From the NCBI GenBank assembly GCA_963764525.1, contig CAVXTC010000009.1:1-64000 (forward strand): a DNA stretch of 64,000 nt, read 5' to 3'. The notes below the pieces were generated by a model. It was given only the letters and a program-made list of their open reading frames with translations, did not search any database and was not told the origin of the DNA. This document shows positions 1-8,022 of this stretch, piece after piece. The stretch is from DATDIC01 sp963764525. Its GTDB lineage: Bacteria > Pseudomonadota > Alphaproteobacteria > Acetobacterales > Acetobacteraceae. Within the stretch, counting starts at the first letter, position 1. Each line of letters starts with the position of its first letter. The translations under genes were made by a program, and so were the position numbers.

Positions 1-526
1 GCAAGCTCGGGGAGCCGCTTTTGTTCATGAGCAATTTCTTTCGTCAGCAGCTCGACATGCCGGAGACCCTGCGGCGCGATGATGCCGAACTCTGCCATGT
101 GGGCGCGCAGTGCATTGACCAGCATGGTGCGTTGCCGGACCAGCAGGTTGCGCGCCCGATGCAGCATCAGCACCGACTGTTGCTCGGCGTCTTTCACCGG
201 CACGAAGCGCATCGACGGACGTGTCACCGCCTCACAGATCGCTTCAGCGTCGGCCGCGTCGTTCTTGTTGCGTTTGACGTAGGCCTTCACATAGGCCGGC
301 GGCATGAGCTTCACCTCATGGCCCAGCGCCGTCAGCTCCCGCGCCCAATGGTGCGCCGTCGCACAGGCTTCCATGCCGACCAGGCTCGGCGGTAGCGGCT
401 GAAAGAACGCGAGCACTTCGCTGCGTCGCAGCTTCCGACGGACCACGACCTGTCCGTTGGCATCGACGCCATGCACCTGGAACCAGTGCTTCAGGCCAGA
501 TCCAGACCGATGGTGGTAATCTGCAT
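1..526 (-). pseudogene. IS110-family transposase, N-terminal fragment, frameshifted
   Basis: Read on the minus strand this begins MQITTIGLDLA and, after a frame change near 493-496, continues with HWFQVHGVDANGQ, the classical N-terminus of IS110-type DEDD transposases. About 170 residues are visible, including a KRNKNDAADAEAICEA stretch that carries a DEDD-type acidic position. The 3' half lies outside the window. The frame break is right behind the first eleven codons: the spacing needs one base fewer or two more to stay in frame. The product would be inactive unless the break is a sequence error. Family assignment is strong; whether the rest of the element is intact cannot be seen. Confidence 0.75.
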
Positions 527-779
527 GGCGGACGGCTCCTCTCATTGTGGCGTTCACTGACGACCACGTTGTGGCACATCGATGCCGGGAGCGGGGGCCG
601 TCCACCCCATCAAGACTTCCGGATTTTTCGGAAGGATGACCGTAACGGCATCGCATCGGACGGGTGACTATTCCTGAGGGCTGAAGCCGACCGGCGCGGC
701 TGCCACCACATATTGCTATTGAACTCCGATATGGGCATAGTCGGTCATCCAAACATAAGCGATTAGAGGAGCGTCAGAG
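527..779. other. Non-coding flank of the IS110 remnant
   Basis: No credible gene is visible. This is the 5' flank of the transposase, where IS110-subgroup elements carry a non-coding end that specifies a bridge RNA. It contains a small perfect hairpin around 625-645 (CTTCCG, T-rich loop, CGGAAG). The element's outer boundary cannot be fixed because the other end is missing. The last ~20 bases hold the ribosome-binding site of the next gene. Confidence 0.35.
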
Positions 780-1124
780 ATGGCTTGCCGCGACCGATTT
801 CTTCTTTTCGCTTTGACGTCTGCAACCATAACCGCCTGCGCAAACGGACAGTCGGTCATGAACCCACTTGGCGACAGGTATACGGAGCTATCGCAGAAAG
901 TTCAGAGTGCGCCGAAAGCTCCCTATCGTATTGCCCTTCCTACTCCCACGCAGGCCCAACAGATCAGAGATGCTTGCAGTATAGACTGGGCTAATTTAGA
1001 GAGGGTTCATTTGGCGATGGGACAAATTGGCTATATCGAACATACGCCTATTCCATCGGCCAATGACCTTGTAGCGCAATGTTATCTGGATCACGGAATG
1101 CCAATTACGGGACTTCCGCGTTAG
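780..1124 (+). CDS. Small putative lipoprotein of unknown function
   Basis: A 114-residue protein with a short charged N-terminus, a hydrophobic stretch and a lipobox-like ITA-C at residues 17-20, so export and lipidation at Cys20 are likely. A good ribosome-binding site (AGAGGAG) lies 8-9 bases before the ATG, which decides the start. The mature part is hydrophilic with no family I recognise; it ends with a compact region containing two more cysteines. Base composition is clearly less GC-rich than the window average, as in the neighbouring PEP-CTERM gene, which suggests an acquired segment. Function unknown. Confidence 0.6.
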   Translation: MACRDRFLLFALTSATITACANGQSVMNPLGDRYTELSQKVQSAPKAPYRIALPTPTQAQQIRDACSIDWANLERVHLAMGQIGYIEHTPIPSANDLVAQCYLDHGMPITGLPR

Positions 1125-1465
1125 CAGTCAGTCCGACTTGGCGGGCTCCTTCGTCTCGAACATCTCCAGTGATGATTCGGACGCTTAAAGTGACCATGGC
1201 CCGCAGTCTATATCGCGAGACTTGACTTGAACACGCGGTCGCTAGGCAGCGGACCCGCGCCCAAAACTTGACAGAAGGGGAGTTAATCGATGTCTGATCG
1301 CATTCAGAACATCCGGGACAGAGGAGGAACGTCCATAACCACCTTAGTCACACCATGGATTTCCCAGCGCACCCGAAACGAAGAACCCGTCGTCAGCTCA
1401 TTCAAAAGGATATTGATGGTCCGGGGAGGGAGTTGTCCTGGATCGGATGCTGTTTTGTGATGAGC
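1125..1465. other. Gene-poor stretch
   Basis: About 340 bases with no open frame that shows protein-like composition or a convincing ribosome-binding site. An 84-codon plus-strand frame at 1355-1609 exists but is the antisense of the better supported Sel1-type gene to the right. I see no clear terminator, repeat or RNA gene here. Confidence 0.3.
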
Positions 1466-2275
1466 TCATGGCCGCCAATAAGGCAATATGGCTGCGGCCT
1501 GCTGCTCGCTGATTTTTTCCAGGGCTTCGTTCACGTGCTGCCCATCAAGCTGGTCCGCGCGCGCGGGAAGCATGTGGTGATCGAACATAGCCCATATTTC
1601 TCTCCGTAGCCCTCACCGACGCTGGCCAGCATTGCCGTGCACGAGCTGGATCACGTGGAACCCCGGTACCATGCAGATAGAGAAAGGCAAGATGGGTGGC
1701 GGCCTGATCGTGGCCAAAGCCCTTGCCAGAGTATCGACGGCCTTCTGGTACCAACGGGCTGCTATTGCAGTCCCTCGGCGCTGAGTTTCAAATATTGAGC
1801 CTATGACGAAACGGCCTTCGGCCACTCCATCGAGAATGCGCGGCGCCGGCCGACACTCCTTTAATGCGAAGATTTCCAACCGGATCATGGTCGGACCCAT
1901 TAGACGCCAAAAATCGCCCGCCTGGTCCACGTGGCTATAAGATTGAAGGGCTTCCTCGACCCGCCCTGCTCTTAAGTAATGTCCGCCTTCATAGTTGTCG
2001 TTTCCGATCCGTCCGAACAAGCGATAAAGTGCTGCTCGATCAGGGTCTGCAGTGGATTGCGTCGCCGCATGTTCATAGGGGGCGCTCGCGGCTCGCCTCT
2101 GGGCTAGACACACGGCGAAGGCGTGCGGATCTGAGAGGAAGGCTCGACAGTATTGAGCGGGAGGGCGAGGGTCGATGGAAATTTGCGCCATGCCGCTCGG
2201 CGTGGGCTGGCATCCAGTGAGAAGCACTGCTGCGGCCATAAGGATTGAGAAGCAACTATGGGATGAGCGTCTCAT
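1466..2275 (-). pseudogene. Sel1-repeat lipoprotein, broken by two frame changes
   Basis: From the ATG at 2275 the protein has a signal sequence with lipobox LLTGC, then a soluble helical domain. Near 1735 the frame changes; the continuation reads GHDQAATHLAFLYLHGTGV followed by PRDPARARQCW, a textbook Sel1/TPR-like repeat end. Near 1640 it changes back and runs to a TGA at 1466 (ending QQAAAILPYWRP). The two halves of the Sel1 repeat (WYQKAV before the first break, then the quoted block) align only when the break is bridged, so this is one gene. Sel1 proteins usually act as scaffolds or secreted interaction modules. The role here is unknown. Confidence 0.5.
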
Positions 2276-2551
2276 ACCAGCCGGGATTTCCTGGATAGCC
2301 CTTGATCTTGCGTCGTCCGAAGAGACGATGCTCCTCACCAGGTTCCTCGGCAAGGGCGCGGCCCTTTCGGTTCCTCCTTTGCAGTCCAGCACCGGTCCCA
2401 CTTAGGCCGGTGCAGATTTCAAGACTTTCGGATTTTCCTCAACATATGCCCGTAAATACTACGCAACGAATCTCGGGCAATCCCCGGCTCGTCTGCTCGG
2501 AAGCGAGGTGGCTCCGCCTACCCCGCTAATCCTCGTTGCGCTTGCTGTGCT

Positions 2552-3151
2552 TTACCCTACGTTCCGACGGCGGCGAACGATAGCGAGGCCAGCCAGACTG
2601 ACACCGAAGAGAGCGATTGCTGATGGCTCAGGCGTAGTGACCCTGCCGGTCGTGACGTCGAGGATGTATTTGCCGCCAGCGGGGATAGACTTGCCCGCCA
2701 CATTGACAGCAACCGAATCTCCAGTGAACGTGACGCTAACAGGTATGATTGTGCTGAGGGGATCAACCGTGACTTTGGTAATCGGAGACGACAGACCAGA
2801 GAAATCGTAGACTGGACCGTTGAAGCTGCCCGATGTCGCAAGGGCTGCGACTGCGGAGGTCTCGACGATCTGGTCTGCCGTTATGTCAAACGAGGCGGGG
2901 ATAACTTCCAGCGTGGTCACCGACTTGAGACTTCCCACAGGGAAGCTGACGGGCACCGTTCCAGTTATGACGTTGGTAAACAGGTCGGGCGCAGTGGGGG
3001 ATGTGCAGCAATACCCGCCAATCGAAACCGTGGCACCCATAAGATCGGCTTTGGCCGGGGATACTTCACAAATAAGCATCGCCGCGGCGAGCGCCACTGC
3101 TCCGCACATTGGGCGGGCAAACCGGATTGGGTGATGGTTTAGGAGCATCAT
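2552..3151 (-). CDS. PEP-CTERM sorting-domain protein
   Basis: A 199-residue secreted protein. The start at 3151 is set by AAAGGAGACC just upstream of ATGATG. A signal peptide (ending around PAKA) is followed by a beta-rich, threonine/serine/valine-rich body and a canonical C-terminal sorting tag: TPEPSAIALFGVSLAGL, then IVRRRRNVG. In this family the tag is recognised by an exosortase (EpsH type), which cleaves near PEP as part of exopolysaccharide-associated surface export. No exosortase gene is present in the window. Two adjacent cysteines early in the mature part (GYCCTS) may form a disulfide. The body matches no family I can name. Confidence 0.8.
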   Translation of the reverse strand: MMLLNHHPIRFARPMCGAVALAAAMLICEVSPAKADLMGATVSIGGYCCTSPTAPDLFTNVITGTVPVSFPVGSLKSVTTLEVIPASFDITADQIVETSAVAALATSGSFNGPVYDFSGLSSPITKVTVDPLSTIIPVSVTFTGDSVAVNVAGKSIPAGGKYILDVTTGRVTTPEPSAIALFGVSLAGLAIVRRRRNVG

Positions 3152-3345
3152 GAGTTGGTCTCCTTTCAAGCGCGGAAAGCCACACATCTTATTTACCAGC
3201 GCAACACGCCACCGACTGCTCACATTCCCGCGAGATGTTGCGTTTCGCCAAAAATCAAGATTTTCGGGCATTTCGGCTGACCCTTTGCCCTCAATGAGTT
3301 ACAAGGCCCGTAAGATATGCCTGGAATAGAACCGCAAAACCGCCC

Positions 3346-3645
3346 ATCGGCCATGCTCGCGTCAGCACCTACGGCCAGACGCTCGACGCCCCGCTTGCAC
3401 AGTTGAAAACGGCGGGATGTGCGCGGATTTTTCGGGAGAAGGTCACAGGCACGCGGGCTGATCGGCGCGAACTGTTGAAGATGCTCAAAAATCATCGGCC
3501 CCGGCGACGTGGTGATGGTGACGCGCATTGACCGGCTGGCCCGCTCGACGTTCGACCTGTTCGCCACCGTCAAGCAGATCGTGGACGCGGGCGCACAATT
3601 CCGGTCACTGGCGGAACCGTGGGCCAACACCGGGACCAGCACCGG
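3346..3645 (+). pseudogene. Serine resolvase/invertase remnant
   Basis: The translated sequence gives IGHARVSTYGQTLDAPLAQL and then CARIFREKVTGTRADRREL, the N-terminus of Tn3/Pin-type serine recombinases with the catalytic Ser in ARVST. After KML a run of five A's shifts the frame; one A fewer restores GPGDVVMVTRIDRLARSTFD, the conserved helix and DRLARS motif. The downstream part dissolves into non-matching sequence apart from a weak GRPTGPAKF trace of the helix-turn-helix linker. It is a decayed recombinase, probably left from a transposon or prophage that brought in this accessory patch. Confidence 0.7.
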
Positions 3646-3939
3646 GTGAGATCGACTCTCGTCCTGCGGCAAGCGGCCCCCCGTCGCCATGGCCGGCCCA
3701 CGGGTCCGGCCAAATTCCGGCCGAGGACAGGCTACGGCCGGCTATCCACGCCTTCGTTGGTGGCACAACGAAAAGACGTGGATATCCTGCCTTCGCAGCC
3801 TTCGCCGGGCATACGGGTTGGGCTGCACTGGATCCCTTTAATCAGGCTGCTATCCGCGGGCGATAAGGGGCCACGATCGCCACCGAGCGGCTGATTGGGA
3901 CCGAGGCGCTCGTGCGGCCCGACCTGCGGTGTCCCCCCG
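3646..3939. other. Degenerate tail of the resolvase remnant, no intact gene
   Basis: Open frames exist here but none has family-like sequence beyond a short trace of the recombinase C-terminal linker near 3700. The stretch ends at the stop codon of the convergent gamma-glutamyltransferase-like gene. Confidence 0.3.
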
Positions 3940-5319
3940 TCAGGTCCCGCCGGTCGCCATCCCGAAGCCGCGCGGATCGCTCGCCCACGTGCAGGTCCCG
4001 TTTTCGCCCGGCAGATACCGGCTGCACCCGATCACATTGGCCCGCCCAGGATCGGGGACCGGCACCGGCATCGCTTGGCCGCTGCGCAGCGTGTTCATCA
4101 TGGCCAGCGCCGCGGCCAGCGCAGCGCCATCCTGCCCCGCTCCGCCCACGGCGGCCCGGAAGGCGCGGATCGGCCGGTTCCAGGCCAGCGCGGCGGCCAA
4201 CAGCGGCGGCGGCACGCTGCGCGGCGAGGCGGCCAGCAGGAAGCCCATTCCCGGCACGATCCGTCCCGTGCCGAACAGATTGTCCATGCTCACTGCGCAG
4301 GCGACCGCATTGCCCTTCTGGTCCAGCGTCAGGAAGGTGGTCGAAGCCGGCAGAGCCGGCAGGCTGCCCGCCGGCAGCGGCGCCGACAGCAGCGCCTGCG
4401 GATCGCCGCCGGCCGCCCGCCACTGTGCCGCGACCGCCAACGCGCGGGCCGCCGCCTGGTCCACCGCCTGCGGATTGTGCACGAGGGTCGCGAAGGCCGC
4501 CGCCGCGGCCAGCCCGCCATCCGCCGGGGGCGGCAGGAACGCCACCTGGTCGTTGCGGTATGGAATACTGATCGGCGTTCCCCGCTGCGGCAGCGCCGCC
4601 CGCAAATCCGCGAGCGTCAGGGGCCCGCCCACCAGCGCCGAGCCCTGCACGATCTGCTGCGCCAGACCGCCCTGGTAGAAATCGCCGACGCCCTCGACCC
4701 GAAGTTCTGCAAGTGTGGCGCCGAGCGCCGGCTGTTGCAGGGTCTGGCCGACCTGCAACGGCACGCCGTTCACGCTGAACACCGCGCGCGCCTGCGGATC
4801 GGCGAACAGCGGTCCGGACACCAGGGCAATATCCTGCACCAACGCGCGTGAAGCTGGCGTGCCGAGTCGCGCCAACTCCTCCGCCGGGGCGACCAGCCGG
4901 GTGAACTCGCCGGATCCGTAGCGGGCGTGGAGCAGGTACAGCCCACGAGCCAGCATCGGCAGGGCAGCCGGGCGGTCGCCGTTGCCGGCGGGGGCGGCCG
5001 GAGCCGCGGGGGTGAACAGGATGGCCTCGGGCACCCCGCCGTTGATCGACTTCGCACCGGGCGCAAACGCCAGGCACGCCCCGCCGCCGCCAAGCCCGGC
5101 GCGCGAGGGCAACGTGACCGCCAGCGCCAACCCTACCGCCACGGCGGCATCCGCCGCGTTGCCACCCTGGGACAGCACCTGTCGCCCGATCAGCGCTGCA
5201 CGCGGCTCGTCGGCGACCACGGCACCGAGGAATCCCGTCACGTGGCCCAACTGGCCCACCGGCGGCGGCGCCTGGCCGAACAGCGACCCGCAACCGGCGG
5301 TGAGCAGGCTGAGCACCAT
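3940..5319 (-). CDS. Gamma-glutamyltransferase-like lipoprotein
   Basis: A 459-residue protein starting MVLSLLTAGCGS; the lipobox LTAGC directs it to the envelope. It then shows the family's start of the alpha part (GAVVADEPRAALIG, LSQGGNAADAAVAVGLALAV, SRAGLGGGG) and the autoprocessing site ASTTFLTLDQKGNAVACAVS, where a Thr before F-x-T-x-D would be the N-terminal nucleophile of the small subunit. FGTGRIVPGMGFLLA follows as expected. It is shorter than typical GGTs (about 550-580 residues), and the usual SSM-P motif after the glycine loop is replaced by LAASPRSVPPP, so activity may be altered. Known family role: hydrolysis or transfer of the gamma-glutamyl group of glutathione. The frame stays open upstream, so an earlier alternative start is possible. 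Confidence 0.75.
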   Translation of the reverse strand: MVLSLLTAGCGSLFGQAPPPVGQLGHVTGFLGAVVADEPRAALIGRQVLSQGGNAADAAVAVGLALAVTLPSRAGLGGGGACLAFAPGAKSINGGVPEAILFTPAAPAAPAGNGDRPAALPMLARGLYLLHARYGSGEFTRLVAPAEELARLGTPASRALVQDIALVSGPLFADPQARAVFSVNGVPLQVGQTLQQPALGATLAELRVEGVGDFYQGGLAQQIVQGSALVGGPLTLADLRAALPQRGTPISIPYRNDQVAFLPPPADGGLAAAAAFATLVHNPQAVDQAAARALAVAAQWRAAGGDPQALLSAPLPAGSLPALPASTTFLTLDQKGNAVACAVSMDNLFGTGRIVPGMGFLLAASPRSVPPPLLAAALAWNRPIRAFRAAVGGAGQDGAALAAALAMMNTLRSGQAMPVPVPDPGRANVIGCSRYLPGENGTCTWASDPRGFGMATGGT

Positions 5320-5502
5320 CGCGCCGGCCGCACGCGCGCGCCGGGATGCCGAAACCGAGATATTGCAGCGCAACTGGGCGTTTCCCCTGGATTCCCGGTG
5401 GGTGCCATAGACGCGTTCCCCAGCAGCGGCAACGCTCGAAGAATTGTCTTGCCGGTGCCTGGGCTTTCGGCCATGCGGAGACGGACAGAAGGACCTTGAT
5501 CC

Positions 5503-6238
5503 ATGTTCATCGCGCATCGCTGGGCCGGAGTGGTTTGCGCCATGGTGCTGGCCGGAGTTCGGGCTGATGCGTCCGGCCGCCGCGGACCAGTTCACCCCGG
5601 CGCAGCGGGCCGAGATCGTGCAGATCCTGCGCGATTCGCTGAAACAGGACCCGTCGATCCTGCGCGATGCGGTGACGGCACTGCAGGCCGACGAATCGAA
5701 GCGTCAGGCGCAGGCGGTCCTGTCGCATCAGGACAAGCTGATCGATCCGGCGGACCCGGTCGGCGGCAATCCGCACGGCAATGTCACCATCGTCGAGTTC
5801 TTCGACGTGCGGTGTCCGTTTTGCCGGCGGCTGGAACCCACCATGGCGCAATTGCTGGCCGGCGATCACAACGTCCGGCTGGTCTATAAGGACCTGCCCA
5901 TCCTGGGGCCGGGGAGCATCCTGGGGTCTCGGGCGTTGTTGGCGGCGCAGAAACAGGCGGGGTACGAGAAGCTGCGGGAGCGGCTGATGAAGGCGCCCCC
6001 CGATATCACTGAGGACACGGTGCGGACGGCCACGCTCGCCGCCGGGCTCGATTGGCCGCGGCTGAAGCACGACATGGACGATGCGGCGATCCAGCAGCGG
6101 CTGACCGCCAATCTGCAACTCGCCCGCGAGATCGGCATCGACGGCACCCCGGCGCTGGTCATCGGCGGCGAGTTCCTGCCCGGCGCGGTCGATTTGCAGG
6201 ACCTGCAGAAGGCAGTCGCGGACGCGCGGGCGGGGTGA
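5503..6238 (+). CDS. DsbA/ScsC-like thiol oxidoreductase, frame change in signal peptide
   Basis: From residue ~55 on this is a periplasmic DsbA-fold protein: an N-terminal helical region (TPAQRAEIVQILRDSL) of the ScsC/DsbA_N type, then VTIVEFFDVRCPFCRRLEP with the CPFC redox motif, and IDGTPALVIGG carrying the cis-Pro loop. The ATG at 5503 has a ribosome-binding site (AGAAGGA) and encodes MFIAHRWAGVVCAMVLAG, a perfect signal-peptide start, but the mature domain is in another frame; the change falls near 5555-5565. One base indel joins them. The gene is divergent from the GGT-like gene. Likely role: disulfide formation or isomerisation in the periplasm. Confidence 0.75.
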
Positions 6239-6288
6239 AGCCTGGCGCAGCAAGGCGGGTGAGGGCAGGCGCGGCTTGATAAATCGCT

Positions 6289-6582
6289 TCAGGCGGCCCT
6301 GGGCTTCACTTCACGATCCAACCGGTCGCCTATCGCGTCCTTCGCGAATTCCAGCTCGTAGTCCCGTTGCATGTTCAGCCAGAACTCGGGCGTGGTGTTG
6401 AAATAGCGCCCCAGGCGGAGCGCCGTATCGCCGGTAATGCCGCGGCGCTCGGCAATGATGGCCTGGATGCGGGTGACCGGGACGCCGATGTCGTGCGCCA
6501 GCCGATATGCCGTCAATTCAAACGGCTTCATGAATTCCTCGCGGAGCTGTTCGCCGGGATGGATTGGGGGCAGGTTACGCAT
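6289..6582 (-). CDS. higA: HigA-family antitoxin
   Basis: A 97-residue XRE-type DNA-binding protein. It starts MRNLPPIHPGEQLREEFM, the signature N-terminus of HigA/VapI antitoxins, followed by a helix-turn-helix (LTAYRLAHDIGVPVTRIQAI) and the conserved GDTALRLGRYFNTTPEFWLN block. It lies five bases downstream of the HigB-like toxin on the same strand, the toxin-first order typical of higBA. In such systems HigA neutralises the mRNase HigB and represses the shared promoter. The protein is full length and intact. Confidence 0.9.
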   Translation of the reverse strand: MRNLPPIHPGEQLREEFMKPFELTAYRLAHDIGVPVTRIQAIIAERRGITGDTALRLGRYFNTTPEFWLNMQRDYELEFAKDAIGDRLDREVKPRAA

Positions 6583-6587
6583 GGCGT

Positions 6588-6875
6588 TTATCCTCGGTGA
6601 TAGTCCACGATCTCGACGTGCTCGGCGCCACCGTCCTTCCAGCGAAAGCAAACCCGCCACTGATCGTTGATCCGGATGCTGTGCTGACCGGCGCGGTCGG
6701 CACGGAGCGCTTCCAGCCGGTTTCTGGGCGGGGCTGCCAGGTCAGCCAGCTCGTGGGCGTTGTGGAGCTGACGCAGCTTCCGTTGCGCCACCCGCTGGAT
6801 GTCGTGCGGCAGTTTCTGGGCGAAACGGCCATTGAACAAAGCTTCGGCATGTCGGTCCGCGAAGGAGCGGATCAT
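6588..6875 (-). CDS. higB: HigB-family mRNA interferase toxin
   Basis: A 95-residue RelE/HigB-superfamily toxin: starts MIRSFADRHAEALFNG, with LRQLHNAHELADLAAPPRNR in the middle and the conserved end SIRINDQWRVCFRWKDG plus HVEIVDYH. These are the positions that form the RNase core in HigB toxins (Arg/Lys-rich face and terminal Tyr-His). It is first in a two-gene operon with HigA. The intact length and motifs suggest a functional toxin; HigB family members cleave ribosome-bound mRNA. Confidence 0.9.
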   Translation of the reverse strand: MIRSFADRHAEALFNGRFAQKLPHDIQRVAQRKLRQLHNAHELADLAAPPRNRLEALRADRAGQHSIRINDQWRVCFRWKDGGAEHVEIVDYHRG

Positions 6876-6927
6876 GCCGGAGGTATATAGACGCGGGGCG
6901 TTCTGAATGCAAGGCGTATATATGAGG

Positions 6928-8022
6928 TCACGCGCCGTGCCGCTCGATTGCGGCCCTCAGCAACGCGGCGCTGCGGTACACGCCGTGCACCATCTTGCTG
7001 TACGGCAGCAGAACGAACAGCGCCAGGATGAAACCGAGATGCACCGCCAGGGCGATGCCCATCCCGGCGGTCTCGCGCAGCCCCAGCAGCGCCAGTCCGG
7101 TCCCGGCGGCCAACCCCAGCAGCAACAGCAGCGCCACATCGGCGCCGAGCAGGTTGCGCGCCGCCGGCACGGGATCATCGACCAGCTTCATGGCGAACAG
7201 CCCGCCGCACCCTGCCATCAGCGCGATGCCGCCGACCGTGCCGAGCAGCACCGGGACGCTGATGAACGGGTATGGCGCCGGCCAGCCAAGAAATGCGTGA
7301 TACACGAAGGCGACGCAGGTAGCGGCGAAACACAGAAAAAACCCGTAGAACATCGCATGGTGCAGCCAGCGGCGCGTCATGGAAAAGCGCTCGGAATTGT
7401 CGTTGCAGCCGTGACCGCCGCCGCCAAGATTGCGCAGGCTGAGCACGTCGTGGGCGGCGCGGGCGGCGGCAGCGAGGGTGACGGGTTGTTGCGGGCCGGC
7501 GTCGCGCCAGAAGTTTGCGGCGCCCATGCCGAGCGCCACCAATGAGAAGATGAAGGTGACCAGTCCGGCCGCCTGCATCACCCAAAGCGGGATCACGTCA
7601 TAGAACGTGCTGACGGCGGAGGGATGCGGTGAATAGAGCTCGTCGGGAGTGGCCAGCAGCGCGGTCAGGATGATCGCCAGCGCGAGCGACACTGCGGTTA
7701 CCAGAGATACCACAACGCCATTGCGATGGAAAGCGCGGGCCAGCGGCTGTGGCCAGGCGTATTCCTGGTAGCTTTGGGCACGCACCTGCGCGAGGCTGGG
7801 CGGGACGTTGATGCCCCATTCGTGCGGCGGCGCGTATTGGCAGGCGTAATAGCAGCCGCGGCAGTTGTGACACAAATTGGCGAGGTAGCTCAGATCGCCG
7901 GCGCTGAATTCGCGGCGGAGTTCCATGGCGGGGAACACGGCGCAGAAGCCCTCGCAGTAGCGGCAGGCGTTGCAGACCTCCATCTCGCGGCGTGCTTCGC
8001 GGATGGCATCAGTTTCTTGCAT
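6928..8022 (-). CDS. tcuB: TcuB: iron-sulfur/membrane protein for tricarballylate-type oxidation
   Basis: A 364-residue membrane protein matching TcuB (CitB). The N-terminus carries two iron-sulfur clusters' worth of cysteines (CNACRYCEGFC near residues 17-27 and CHNCRGCYYAC near 51-61). Then come about six membrane segments with conserved histidines that could bind heme. In Salmonella TcuB reoxidises the FADH2 of TcuA and passes electrons to the quinone pool. Its start overlaps the end of tcuA by 14 bases on the same strand, so the two are translationally coupled. Intact. Confidence 0.88.
   Translation of the reverse strand: MQETDAIREARREMEVCNACRYCEGFCAVFPAMELRREFSAGDLSYLANLCHNCRGCYYACQYAPPHEWGINVPPSLAQVRAQSYQEYAWPQPLARAFHRNGVVVSLVTAVSLALAIILTALLATPDELYSPHPSAVSTFYDVIPLWVMQAAGLVTFIFSLVALGMGAANFWRDAGPQQPVTLAAAARAAHDVLSLRNLGGGGHGCNDNSERFSMTRRWLHHAMFYGFFLCFAATCVAFVYHAFLGWPAPYPFISVPVLLGTVGGIALMAGCGGLFAMKLVDDPVPAARNLLGADVALLLLLGLAAGTGLALLGLRETAGMGIALAVHLGFILALFVLLPYSKMVHGVYRSAALLRAAIERHGA

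Noticed and set aside
1355..1609. 84-codon plus-strand frame
   Set aside because: Overlaps the C-terminal part of the Sel1-type gene on the other strand; no ribosome-binding site and no family match.
3842..5293. 483-codon minus-strand frame over the GGT-like gene
   Set aside because: Arg/Gly-rich with no family motif; it is the +1 frame shadow of the GGT-like gene in GC-rich DNA.
5503..5560. Programmed frameshift in the DsbA-like gene
   Set aside because: No slippery heptamer or downstream structure is obvious, and similar breaks occur all over the window.
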